DNA of 18,717 bases, from positions 1 to 18,717 of the forward strand of contig JAGPIR010000003.1 in assembly GCA_018054915.1 (NCBI GenBank), in the 5' to 3' direction. A model generated the notes under the pieces. That model did not search any database and was not told the origin of the DNA. It was given only the letters and a program-made list of their open reading frames with translations. Below, one piece after another: positions 7,683 through 14,929 of the stretch. The position numbers and the translations under genes are program-made. This DNA comes from Allobrachymonas sp. GTDB lineage: Bacteria > Pseudomonadota > Gammaproteobacteria > Burkholderiales > Burkholderiaceae_C. Positions within the stretch are counted from its first letter, which is position 1, and each line of letters begins with the position of its first letter.

Positions 7683-8603
7683 ATGCGTCATTACCTGCAA
7701 TTTTCTGACCTGAGCGCCGACGAATACGCGTACTTGCTGGAACGTGCGGCCTTCATCAAGGCCAAATTCAAGGCATTTGAAAAATACCAGCCCTTCGCCG
7801 ATCCCGATCGCACGCTGGCCATGATTTTCGAGAAGGCCAGCACGCGCACCCGCGTGAGTTTCGAGGCCGGCATGTACCAGATGGGCGGCAGCGTGGTGCA
7901 CCTCACCACCGGGGACAGTCAACTGGGCCGGTCCGAGCCGATTGAAGACACCGCGCGCGTCATCAGCCGCATGGTGGATATGGTCATGATTCGCACCTTC
8001 GAACAAAGCAAGATCGAACGCTTTGCCCAGTATTCACGCGTGCCGGTCATCAACGGTCTTACCAATGAATACCATCCCTGTCAAGTGCTGGCCGACATCT
8101 TTACCTATCAGGAATATCGGGGCAGCATCCGCGGAAAAGTCGTTGCCTGGGTGGGTGACGGCAACAACATGGCCAACACCTGGCTGCAGGCGGCGCAATT
8201 GCTGGACTTTACCGTCCATGTGAGCACGCCCGGCGGTTATGGCATTGACCGATCGATAGAAGGCGTGGAAACCGACGGCATCCATGTGAAATTCTTCAAG
8301 GATCCGCACGAGGCTTGCAAGGATGCGGATCTTGTCACCACCGATGTGTGGACCAGCATGGGCTACGAAGCCGAAAATGAGGTGCGTCGTGCGGCTTTCG
8401 CCAACTGGTGCGTTGATGCCGGCATGATGGAAAAAGCCAGGCCCGACGCATTGTTCATGCACTGCCTGCCCGCACACCGCGGAGAAGAAGTGACGGAAGA
8501 CGTGCTGGAAGGCCAGCAATCCGTGGTTTGGGATGAAGCGGAAAACCGCATGCACGTGCAGAAGGCGCTGATGGAATACCTTCTGTTGGGTCGTGTTGGC
8601 TAA
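7683..8603 (+). CDS. argF: Ornithine carbamoyltransferase (anabolic)
   Basis: This enzyme condenses ornithine and carbamoyl phosphate to citrulline, the step after ornithine formation in arginine synthesis; it is usually a cytoplasmic trimer. At 306 residues it fits the family. The carbamoyl-phosphate motif STRTR is at 53-57, HPCQ at 131-134, and the ornithine-binding loop HCLPAHRGEEV at 260-270 with Cys261. DGNNMANTW (159-167) is the expected second-domain motif. The compact length and the argD partner favour the biosynthetic over the catabolic (ArcB) enzyme. The ATG at 7683 follows a weak GGATAG purine stretch. It is probably cotranscribed with argD; pth converges from the other side. Confidence 0.96.
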   Translation: MRHYLQFSDLSADEYAYLLERAAFIKAKFKAFEKYQPFADPDRTLAMIFEKASTRTRVSFEAGMYQMGGSVVHLTTGDSQLGRSEPIEDTARVISRMVDMVMIRTFEQSKIERFAQYSRVPVINGLTNEYHPCQVLADIFTYQEYRGSIRGKVVAWVGDGNNMANTWLQAAQLLDFTVHVSTPGGYGIDRSIEGVETDGIHVKFFKDPHEACKDADLVTTDVWTSMGYEAENEVRRAAFANWCVDAGMMEKARPDALFMHCLPAHRGEEVTEDVLEGQQSVVWDEAENRMHVQKALMEYLLLGRVG

Positions 8604-8611
8604 GGGGCGCG

Positions 8612-8644
8612 GCCACTAAGCGGATGAATTAAACCGTTAGTGGC
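8612..8644. other. Stem-loop between convergent argF and pth
   Basis: GCCACTAA (8612-8619) pairs perfectly with TTAGTGGC (8637-8644), and CGG/CCG extends the stem inward past one bulged G; the loop is A/T-rich. It starts 9 bases after the argF stop. No T-tract follows on either strand, so it may be a Rho-dependent or 3'-end-protecting structure rather than an intrinsic terminator. Nothing else is evident in 8604-8730. Confidence 0.5.
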
Positions 8645-8730
8645 TGAAATGCGGGGCGTGGTGCAAAGTCACGCGGGGCATGCGCTATCCGAGTGCCGCC
8701 AGCGGTGCTGGGCGTTTGGGCGCAGGCTTG

Positions 8731-9321
8731 TTATGCGACAGGGCTATTGATTATGCGCATGGCCTTTTCCATTTGACCGGCAAGAATATCAGGTACGACA
8801 CGCAGACTGTGGTCGATGGCTTGCTCAATGGCTATGCGGTGTTCGAGGGATGGTTTCTTCAATACCCAGTTGACAACTTCTGGCTTGCTGCCGGGATGGC
8901 CGATGCCCAGGCGCAGCCGCCAGTAATTCTTGCTGCCCAATTGGGCGTCAATGTCACGCAAACCGTTGTGGCCGGCATGCCCACCGCCTTGCTTCAGTTT
9001 TACCTGGCCGGGATCTAAGTCCAGTTCGTCGTGGACCACGAGAATGTTTTCGGGCGGGATCTTGTAAAAACGCGCCAATGCCGCAACCGATTGGCCCGAG
9101 CGATTCATGAAAATGGTGGGTTGCAGCAACCAGACCTTGTGTCCCTGTTGCAGTGGCGAGCCGGTAAAACCGTGGAAGTCCCTGGAATGTGCAAGCTGTA
9201 CGCCCCATTGATGCGCCAGCGTTTCCAGCCACCAAAATCCTGCATTGTGGCGGGTTGCGGCATATTCGGGGCCGGGATTGCCCAAGCCAGCGATCAGTTG
9301 AATGCGGTTGCTCATCATCAT
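8731..9321 (-). CDS. pth: Peptidyl-tRNA hydrolase
   Basis: This essential cytoplasmic enzyme cleaves peptidyl-tRNAs dropped from stalled ribosomes, recycling tRNA. It has 196 residues, typical for the family. The GLGNPGPEYAATRHNAGFW motif holds Asn15 and the catalytic His25. Asn73 (FMNRSG), Asp98 (VHDELDLDPG) and Asn119 (GHNGLRDI) complete the active site and tRNA-binding set. Three consecutive ATGs (9321, 9318, 9315) are possible starts and no strong ribosome-binding site decides between them; MSNRIQLIAGLG from 9315 would look most family-like. It lies downstream of rplY on the same strand, separated by a strong terminator, so it probably has its own promoter in 9322-9445, which I could not locate convincingly. 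Confidence 0.96.
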   Translation of the reverse strand: MMMSNRIQLIAGLGNPGPEYAATRHNAGFWWLETLAHQWGVQLAHSRDFHGFTGSPLQQGHKVWLLQPTIFMNRSGQSVAALARFYKIPPENILVVHDELDLDPGQVKLKQGGGHAGHNGLRDIDAQLGSKNYWRLRLGIGHPGSKPEVVNWVLKKPSLEHRIAIEQAIDHSLRVVPDILAGQMEKAMRIINSPVA

Positions 9322-9448
9322 CCGTTCGTGCGTGGTTCAGAAAGCCTATAGCGTTTGATGGTTCGTTGCGACTATGCAGGGCATTGTGGGCATTCAGGAA
9401 AGTGGTAGACAGTCGTATTGTTGCTGCATGAACGGGTGTCGTCTCAAC

Positions 9449-9474
9449 AAAAAAGCCCACCAAGGTGGGCTTTT
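9449..9474 (-). terminator. Intrinsic terminator of rplY
   Basis: On the minus strand, AAGCCCACC and GGTGGGCTT form a GC-rich hairpin with a very short loop, followed directly by TTTTTT. It begins 28 bases past the rplY stop. An A-run on the other side makes it nearly symmetrical, but plus-strand use is unlikely because no plus-strand gene reads into it. This is the clearest terminator in the window. Confidence 0.88.
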
Positions 9475-9501
9475 CGCTGGCTCAAAACCGCCGTATCCAG
9501 G

Positions 9502-10143
9502 TCATGCGGGTTTCTTGCTGTCTGCGGCAGGAGCTGCCTCGGCAGGCTTGCCGGCTTTTTCAGATCCTTCCGCTTCGGCTCCACCTTTGGGGGGAGTGAC
9601 GGTTACCAACACGGGGTCTTCCGCACCGTGGGATACGGCTGTCACTCCTTTGGGCAATGTAATGTTGCTGAGGTGAATGGTCTGGCCTTTGGTGACCGTG
9701 CTCAGATCCACTTCAATGAACTCGGGCAGGTTGGCTGGCAGGCACGAAACCTCGATTTCATTCAGGATGTGGCTGACCAGGCAATGCTCAAGCTTGACGG
9801 CGTCGGACAATTCCTCGCCCTTGAAGTGCAACGGTACCTTGATGTGCACTTTCTGCTTGGAGGACACGCGCTGGAAATCAATATGCAACACCAACTGCTT
9901 GTAGGGATGGTATTGGACATCACGCACCAATACTTTGCTGGTTTTTCCTGCCACTTCCATTTCGAGAACGGAGGCGTGAAAAGCTTCTTTCTTCAGGGCG
10001 TGCCACAGTGCGTTGTGGTCGAGTTCAATCAGTTGTGGGGCGTCTTCGCCACCATAGATGATGCCTGGGGTTTTGCCAGCATTGCGCAGGCGGCGGCTCG
10101 CACCCGAACCTTGCTTGGGGCGCTCGAAAGCGACAACTTTCAT
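9502..10143 (-). CDS. rplY: 50S ribosomal protein L25 (long CTC/TL5 form)
   Basis: This protein binds 5S rRNA in the large subunit. At 213 residues it is the long form: an N-terminal L25 domain (about 1-95, KVVAFERPKQGSGASRRLR, then GIIYGG and DVQYHPYK) followed by a C-terminal TL5/CTC beta domain (about 100-185, VPLHFKGEE and LPEFIEVDLS). The last 25 or so residues are a low-complexity Ala/Glu/Lys/Pro tail, common in proteobacterial long L25 proteins. The ATG at 10143 has a clear GGAG about 6 bases upstream. It follows prs after a 93-base spacer rich in secondary structure and ends in a strong terminator. Confidence 0.95.
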   Translation of the reverse strand: MKVVAFERPKQGSGASRRLRNAGKTPGIIYGGEDAPQLIELDHNALWHALKKEAFHASVLEMEVAGKTSKVLVRDVQYHPYKQLVLHIDFQRVSSKQKVHIKVPLHFKGEELSDAVKLEHCLVSHILNEIEVSCLPANLPEFIEVDLSTVTKGQTIHLSNITLPKGVTAVSHGAEDPVLVTVTPPKGGAEAEGSEKAGKPAEAAPAADSKKPA

Positions 10144-10177
10144 GGTTTTCTCCAGTTTGGCGCTGCCGCGACCAGCA

Positions 10178-10226
10178 GGCGCCTGGTTTCAGAAAGGCGC
10201 CCGGTTCCGGAAAAGGGACTGGGCGC
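10178..10226 (-). promoter_or_regulatory. Competing hairpins in the rplY leader
   Basis: On the minus strand, GCGCCC (10226-10221) can pair with GGGCGC (10202-10197). Alternatively GGCGCC (10201-10196) can pair with GGCGCC (10183-10178). The two stems share bases 10197-10201 and so exclude each other. The underlying sequence is an imperfect direct repeat (GGAACCGGGCGCC, GAAACCAGGCGCC). The arrangement is compatible with attenuation or autogenous control of rplY, but this is inference; it is not a recognised riboswitch. Confidence 0.35.
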
Positions 10227-10264
10227 AAAAACGTTTTCAGAGGAGTCTGGACCCTTCTGAAAAC
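10227..10264 (-). terminator. Terminator-like hairpin overlapping the prs stop codon
   Basis: On the minus strand, GTTTTCAGA (10264-10256) pairs perfectly with TCTGAAAAC (10241-10233), and one base later comes a run of five T (10231-10227). The hairpin contains the last codons and stop of prs. The lower stem is A/T-rich and the loop is about 14 bases (with a possible inner GTC/GAC stem), so termination is probably partial, allowing some read-through into rplY. Confidence 0.5.
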
Positions 10265-11214
10265 AGGCTCATGACCGAATCGCCGGTAGCGATGCGGCAG
10301 ATGGTTTCGGCGAACAATGGTGCAACCGTCAGTTGACGGATTTTCTTGCACTCTCGCGCCGCTTGTGACAACGGGATGGTGTTCGTAACAACCACCTCGT
10401 CCAGATCCGGGCTGCTGGCGATGCGCTCAATAGCGGGCCCGCTGAACACCGGATGGGTGCAGTAGGCAGACACCTTTCTGGCTCCGCGCTGCTTGAGCAC
10501 TTCGGCTGCCTTGAGCAAGGTGCCCGCCGTATCAATGATGTCATCCATGATGACGCAGTTGCGGCCATCAATGTCGCCAATGATGTGCAGCACTTCGCTC
10601 ACGTTGGGTTTAGGGCGGCGTTTGTCGATGATAGCCAGTTCGCAGCCCATTTCCTTGGCCAGCGCACGGGCGCGCACCACGCCGCCAATATCAGGAGAGA
10701 CCACGATCAGGTTTTCGTAATTCTGTTGCTTGAGCTCACCCAGAAGAATCGGTGATGCGTAGATGTTGTCTACTGGTATGTCGAAAAACCCCTGGATCTG
10801 GTCTGCGTGTAGATCCATGGTAAGTACGCGGTGCACACCCACGGTTTGAAGCAGGTTGGCGACGACTTTTGCGGAAATGGGTACGCGCGTGGAACGTGGC
10901 CGACGGTCTTGTCTGGCGTAGCCGAAATAGGGGATCACGGCTGTGATCCGTGCGGCAGAAGCGCGCTTGAAGGCATCTACCATGATCAGCAATTCCATCA
11001 GGCTGTCATTGGTCGGTGCGCAGGTTGGCTGTACGATGAAGACATCTCGTGCGCGCACGTTCTGCCGGATTTCAACGGTGACTTCTCCGTCAGAGAAGCG
11101 GTCGACTCGTATGTCGCCCAAATTGGAGCCTAGGCACTGGACGATTTCTTGCGCCAGTTGCGGATTGGCATTGCCGGTGAAGACCAAAAAATCGGATGGG
11201 ACAGAAGAGTTCAT
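10237..11214 (-). CDS. prs: Ribose-phosphate pyrophosphokinase (PRPP synthetase)
   Basis: This cytoplasmic enzyme makes PRPP from ribose 5-phosphate and ATP for nucleotide, histidine, tryptophan and NAD synthesis. It has 325 residues (E. coli 315). Visible motifs are RFSDGE (39-44), YARQDRRPRSTRVPISAK (99-116), DLHADQIQGFF (134-144), the catalytic-loop residues KRRPKPN (198-204) and the PRPP-binding loop VIMDDIIDTAGT (221-232). It is a class I enzyme. The ATG at 11214 has GGAAG about 8 bases upstream. It lies 63 bases downstream of tRNA-Gln in the same orientation, probably in a shared transcript with ispE, and a terminator-like hairpin overlaps its 3' end. Confidence 0.97.
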   Translation of the reverse strand: MNSSVPSDFLVFTGNANPQLAQEIVQCLGSNLGDIRVDRFSDGEVTVEIRQNVRARDVFIVQPTCAPTNDSLMELLIMVDAFKRASAARITAVIPYFGYARQDRRPRSTRVPISAKVVANLLQTVGVHRVLTMDLHADQIQGFFDIPVDNIYASPILLGELKQQNYENLIVVSPDIGGVVRARALAKEMGCELAIIDKRRPKPNVSEVLHIIGDIDGRNCVIMDDIIDTAGTLLKAAEVLKQRGARKVSAYCTHPVFSGPAIERIASSPDLDEVVVTNTIPLSQAARECKKIRQLTVAPLFAETICRIATGDSVMSLFSEGSRLL

Positions 11215-11277
11215 GGGTCAACTTCCGGCTATCTGCGAAGCACGGGGTCATGCAGATATGGCTGCCGAGATTGGGGT

Positions 11278-11354
11278 TGGCAGGGGAGGAAGGATTCGAA
11301 CCCTCGCATGCCGGAATCAAAATCCGGTGCCTTAACCAACTTGGCTACTCCCCT
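11278..11354 (-). tRNA. tRNA-Gln (anticodon TTG)
   Basis: The minus strand folds into a complete 77-nt cloverleaf with encoded CCA. The acceptor stem is AGGGGAG/CTCCCCT with discriminator G, the D arm is GCC...GGC, the anticodon stem is CCGGA/TCCGG with loop TTTTGAT (anticodon TTG, read CAA), the variable loop is CATGC, and the T arm is GAGGG-TTCGAAT-CCTTC with one G-T pair. The first pair is A1-T72, whereas E. coli tRNA-Gln has T1-A72. It sits 39 bases after ispE and 63 bases before prs, so it is probably processed from a mixed mRNA/tRNA transcript. Confidence 0.97.
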
Positions 11355-11393
11355 ACGCACCACTTGCTAGTTAGATGCAGGCGGTAAAATCTA

Positions 11394-12260
11394 TCAAGCC
11401 TCGCATTGTAGCAGAGGATGGCGGGGTAAATTGCTGCAAACGCGCGCAGTCCAGTTTTTAGGAGTGTCTTGTTGCAAAAAGTCAGCATCCATTCCGGGCG
11501 GGAGCCAGGCAAACACCGCGCTGCCGGAGCCGGTCATGCGGGGCTGCAGGCCATGGCTGGCCAGCCATTGGGTGGCGTATCCGATGTCAGGGTACAGACG
11601 CATGGCTGGCACCTGTAAATCGTTGCGGCCAAAAGCGAATGGCTGCTGAGCTTGCATGAAATCATGCGGACAAACAGAGGGCGTTGCGCGCGGCAGGTCG
11701 GGGGCGGAAAAAATGGCTGCGGTTTCAATGCCTGCCGCAGGCTTAAGCACAACGAAGCGGGCTAATGGCAAATCCAGGGCCTGCAGTTTTTCTCCAATTC
11801 CTTCGACCCAGGCGTTGCGCCCGAACAGGAAAAAGGGCACGTCGGCCCCCAGTTGCAGCCCCAGGCGCTGCAATTCTTTATTGGGCAGCTTCGTTTGCCA
11901 CAAACGGTTGAGTCCGAGCAGCACAGTGGCCGCGTCGGAGGAGCCGCCGCCCATGCCCGCTTGGACGGGAATTTGTTTGCGCAGATGGATATGCGCGCCG
12001 TAGCGGCATCCCGTGGCTTGTTGCAGGGATTGTGCGGCGCGCACGCACAGATCGTTTGCCGGTAGGCCGCCAACCTCTTCTTCGGTGCGCGTGATGCGGC
12101 CATCTTGGGTGCAGGTCAAATCCAGCGTGTCTTGCCAATCGATCAGCATGAAGGCCGATTGCAATAGGTGGTAACCATCATCACGGCGGCCCACTACATG
12201 CAGAAACAGATTGAGCTTGGCGGGCGCAGGCAGGCCCGATAGCCGCGCGGTGATGGTCAT
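11394..12260 (-). CDS. ispE: 4-diphosphocytidyl-2-C-methyl-D-erythritol kinase
   Basis: This GHMP-family kinase phosphorylates CDP-ME, the fourth step of the MEP pathway to isoprenoid precursors. It has 288 residues, near the usual 280-300. The N-terminal substrate motif APAKLNLFLHVVGRRDDGYH contains Lys15. The ATP-binding motif PVQAGMGGGSSDAA is at 98-111, Asp140 lies in GADVPFF, and the third GHMP motif RMTGSGSAVFA is near the C-terminus. The start codon overlaps the lolB stop as ATGA, and AGGTGG lies 7 bases upstream within lolB, so translational coupling is expected. tRNA-Gln and prs follow. Confidence 0.96.
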   Translation of the reverse strand: MTITARLSGLPAPAKLNLFLHVVGRRDDGYHLLQSAFMLIDWQDTLDLTCTQDGRITRTEEEVGGLPANDLCVRAAQSLQQATGCRYGAHIHLRKQIPVQAGMGGGSSDAATVLLGLNRLWQTKLPNKELQRLGLQLGADVPFFLFGRNAWVEGIGEKLQALDLPLARFVVLKPAAGIETAAIFSAPDLPRATPSVCPHDFMQAQQPFAFGRNDLQVPAMRLYPDIGYATQWLASHGLQPRMTGSGSAVFAWLPPGMDADFLQQDTPKNWTARVCSNLPRHPLLQCEA

Positions 12261-12769
12261 TGCAACACCACCTGCAGCGTTGTCAGGGGCGGGGGCTGCA
12301 GACGTTGTGCCCGGATTTTTCCTTGCGGGTATTGCGAAAGGTCTGCTTCCCAGCCAGCTGCTGCGGTATTGCGGCCGTCCATCCAGTCAAGCAGGGCGGC
12401 TGCGGGCAAAGGAGCACCAGTCAGTGTTTCCAGCAGCGCATCCAGGGAACTAAAAGAGCGTTCGCTGCCGTTGTGCAGCAGTATGGCGTGACCGGGCGTC
12501 CAGCGGGCGGTTGCCAGGGTGTTTCCCAGCGGGCTGAATAGGCGCAGCAGGCCATTTTCCGCGTTGCCCATGAGCTCAAAGCTTGCGATGAAAGACTGAG
12601 GAGCGGGTTCTTGCTGCACTTGCAGCGAAATCCGGCCCGCATGCACCGGCGTGACAAGGGAATCGGCTGAGAGGGGAGCTGGCCGGGGGGGTACTGCACA
12701 GCCTGACAACAGGCTGCCTGTCAGTAGCAGGGCGGCAACTGTGTTGCGTTTCTGGGAAAAAGGCTTCAT
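12257..12769 (-). CDS. lolB: Outer-membrane lipoprotein insertase LolB
   Basis: LolB accepts lipoproteins from periplasmic LolA and places them in the outer membrane. The product has 170 residues. A lipoprotein signal peptide is clear: KPFSQKRN, a hydrophobic run, then lipobox LSGC with Cys24; the next residue is Ala, so outer-membrane localisation is expected. The body has the LolB-like pattern GRISLQV, ASFELMG, LLRLFSPLGNTLA. The frame is open to 12922, but only the ATG at 12769 gives a signal peptide and avoids overlapping the upstream TPR gene; it has a weak GGA upstream. The 82-base gap to the TPR gene contains a small GCGCG-AATCA-CGCGC hairpin. Sequence similarity within LolB is low, but context makes the call firm. 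Confidence 0.9.
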   Translation of the reverse strand: MKPFSQKRNTVAALLLTGSLLSGCAVPPRPAPLSADSLVTPVHAGRISLQVQQEPAPQSFIASFELMGNAENGLLRLFSPLGNTLATARWTPGHAILLHNGSERSFSSLDALLETLTGAPLPAAALLDWMDGRNTAAAGWEADLSQYPQGKIRAQRLQPPPLTTLQVVLQ

Positions 12770-12851
12770 GACGCAATCCGCGTTTGAAAATAAAAAGCGG
12801 CAGAAATTGATGCGGATCCAAGGCGCGTGATTCGCGCTGTTTGGCGATGAT

Positions 12852-14792
12852 TTATGGTGCAGGATTTGTCGACTTTGTGTCGAGACGGCGCATGGTTTCC
12901 TGCAATACCTTGTTGTTGGCATCCAGCTTCAAGCCTTCTGCCCATATTCTGCGCGCCTGTTCTGTTTCTCCACTGCTCCAGAGGGCTTCGCCGTAATGGG
13001 CGGCGATTTCGGCCTCACGTCCGTTTTCATACGCTTGCTTGAGCCAGAGGAGTGCTTGCTGCAGATTTCCCAGGCGGAGTTCCACCCAGCCCATGCTGTC
13101 CTGGATGGCGCTGTTTTCGGGATCGATTTCGAGGGCGCGGGCAATCAGTTTGAGGGCTTCTGGCAGGCGCTGGTTGCGGTCGGCCAGGCTATAACCCAGC
13201 GCATTGTAGGCAGCGGCGGAATTTGGTTTGAGCCGCATCACCTTGCGCAAATCCCGTTCCGCATCGTCATGGCGCTGCATTTGCCAGAAAAGGTTTCCTC
13301 GTGCGTATAGCAGTTCCGGATTGTTTTTGTCCGCCTCAATGGCTGCGTCCAGAATGCGGGCGGCTTCTCCGTGGCGGTGCTGTTTTTCATGAATGTGCGA
13401 CCCCAGAAGCGCCAGAAGTGTTTTTTCATCGGCGGTTGCGGAAGGAAGGGCATGCAGTTGTTGCGTGGCCAGGGGGTATTTTTCCTGTTGAACGAGCCAT
13501 TCAATGCGTTGCAATTGCGCCTGGGTCCGGGTGGCGGAAGGAGTAATGCGGGTGATCCACTCTTCCGCCTGGTCCGGGTGGTTGCGAAGATCGGCCACGC
13601 GCGCGAGCATCAGATAGACCTGCGTATCCATTTCCTCGGATTTTTGCAGGTCGCGGCTATCGTTCTCCCTTTCGGGTGAAGGAGATTGCGTACGTGAAAG
13701 ATCGGCAGACTCCCGTTCGCTGAGCTTCAGGTATTTCCGCAATGAGGCTTCTGCCGCGTCCTCCTGCTTGTTCTCCAGTTGGATGGCGCCCTGCAATGCC
13801 CATCCAGCGGCAAAATCGGGCGACACTCTCAATATATTTGCCAGTTGCCGTTGCGCATCTTCCAGTCTCCGTGCCTGAGCCAGAGCCCTGGTGTACACCA
13901 TGACGAAGTCGCGCGACGGGTTGCGTCGCAGCGTGTCATGCACCAGCTTTTCAGCGGTGCGCGATATTTCTGGCGCCCCGGTCTGGCTGGCACGCATCAG
14001 GTCGATGGCGATCAACCCGGGCAGTTCTTGGTTGGGCATTGCGCCGAGTTTTTCTTCAGGAACCTGTGAATTTACCGCGCGACGCAGCGATTGCAGGACC
14101 TGTGGGTAATGGGCGGCAGCCAGTTGCATGCGCGCCAAGGCTGTGGCAGCCATGAATGTCGTTTCAGGCTGTTGCATTGCTTGGGTTAATGCAGGCGTTG
14201 CGGCGGCAAGCGCATCGCTGGCTTTTTTGGCGGGTGCATACAGCTCCGGAATCGAATAAAGGAAAGCCTGCCGTCTCGACGGCTCTGCTGCATCCAGTGC
14301 GGCTTGCAGGGGCCCGCTGGTTTGTTCGATCCGGCCCGAGGCAATCAGGAGTTGCAGGTGGTAATTGCTGGCAAGGGGGTCAAGCGGAAAATCTGCCTTC
14401 CACTGTTCGAGCGCCTTTAATGCTGCGGCCTGCGAATGCCCGCGAATGGCAATTTCGGTGGCTAGCAGGTATAACCTGGCATCTGGCATCTGTCTGGCGG
14501 CGTTCAGGATGTGCGAGAAGGACCGGCTGGTATCGCCACGTTGCAAGTACAGGTAGCCCGCCAGGGTGTCATAGATGCCGGCTGATCGCCTGAAGACGTT
14601 CTGCATGGCCGCTGCTTCACGTTGTTTGTTGTCCCTTGCTGCCGGCAAGGGCAGCGATGGCGCACCAATATCCCTGGCGGCGAAAAACTGCGCAGCGGCA
14701 CCGGTAGCTGGTTGCGCCATGGCGGCCAGGAAAGCGGTTGCGATGCAAGTGGGTCTGCAAATAGGCGCAAATGAGCGGATGAATCGTAACAA
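12852..14792 (-). CDS. Exported tetratricopeptide-repeat protein
   Basis: This 646-residue protein has an N-terminal signal peptide (LRFIRSF, then a hydrophobic stretch to about residue 32, ATGAAAQ), so it is probably periplasmic or envelope-bound. The C-terminal third (about 465-640) holds consecutive TPR motifs such as LYARGNLFWQMQRHDDAERD, AYNALGYSLADRNQRLPEAL and SMGWVELRLGNLQQALLWLK. The middle is helical and Ala/Gln/Leu-rich with more degenerate repeats. The start is TTG at 14792 with GGAG 9 bases upstream; the first ATG (residue 25) would destroy the signal peptide. It precedes lolB and ispE, an order common in betaproteobacteria, suggesting a role in envelope assembly, but no function is established. 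Confidence 0.88.
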   Translation of the reverse strand: MLRFIRSFAPICRPTCIATAFLAAMAQPATGAAAQFFAARDIGAPSLPLPAARDNKQREAAAMQNVFRRSAGIYDTLAGYLYLQRGDTSRSFSHILNAARQMPDARLYLLATEIAIRGHSQAAALKALEQWKADFPLDPLASNYHLQLLIASGRIEQTSGPLQAALDAAEPSRRQAFLYSIPELYAPAKKASDALAAATPALTQAMQQPETTFMAATALARMQLAAAHYPQVLQSLRRAVNSQVPEEKLGAMPNQELPGLIAIDLMRASQTGAPEISRTAEKLVHDTLRRNPSRDFVMVYTRALAQARRLEDAQRQLANILRVSPDFAAGWALQGAIQLENKQEDAAEASLRKYLKLSERESADLSRTQSPSPERENDSRDLQKSEEMDTQVYLMLARVADLRNHPDQAEEWITRITPSATRTQAQLQRIEWLVQQEKYPLATQQLHALPSATADEKTLLALLGSHIHEKQHRHGEAARILDAAIEADKNNPELLYARGNLFWQMQRHDDAERDLRKVMRLKPNSAAAYNALGYSLADRNQRLPEALKLIARALEIDPENSAIQDSMGWVELRLGNLQQALLWLKQAYENGREAEIAAHYGEALWSSGETEQARRIWAEGLKLDANNKVLQETMRRLDTKSTNPAP

Positions 14793-14833
14793 GATGACAG
14801 GCTCCGGACTGGGGAAACAGGTTACCGCCCTTC

Positions 14834-14839
14834 ATAATA
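14834..14839 (-). promoter_or_regulatory. Candidate -10 box upstream of the TPR gene
   Basis: On the minus strand TATTAT matches 5 of 6 positions of the -10 consensus, about 42 bases upstream of the TTG start. No good -35 is visible at 16-18 bases. It lies in the 137-base divergent region between the TPR gene and mutM; I found no convincing mutM promoter there. Confidence 0.25.
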
Positions 14840-14929
14840 CGGCAAGCGTTGCATGTATGTGATTGCTCATGGCGCTATCGAGTGCTTGAGCGTAATAGTG
14901 ACCCTTTGTCTGCATGATGGTCGTTGTTG

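Noticed and set aside
2678..8603. A nitrogen/arginine regulon formed by glnD and argD-argF
   Set aside because: PII does regulate arginine synthesis in some bacteria through ArgB, but the genes are divergent, argB is not here, and chance proximity explains the arrangement.
9418..10260. Open frame of 280 codons on the plus strand
   Set aside because: It is antisense to rplY and its terminator; no family resemblance, and rplY has a good ribosome-binding site on the other strand.
12257..12922. Longer lolB reading frame starting at 12922
   Set aside because: It would overlap the TPR gene by about 70 bases and bury the lipoprotein signal peptide 51 residues inside the protein.
14924..14929. Upstream TTG start for mutM
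   Set aside because: MutM needs Pro2 as the N-terminal nucleophile after Met removal, which only the ATG at 14930 provides.
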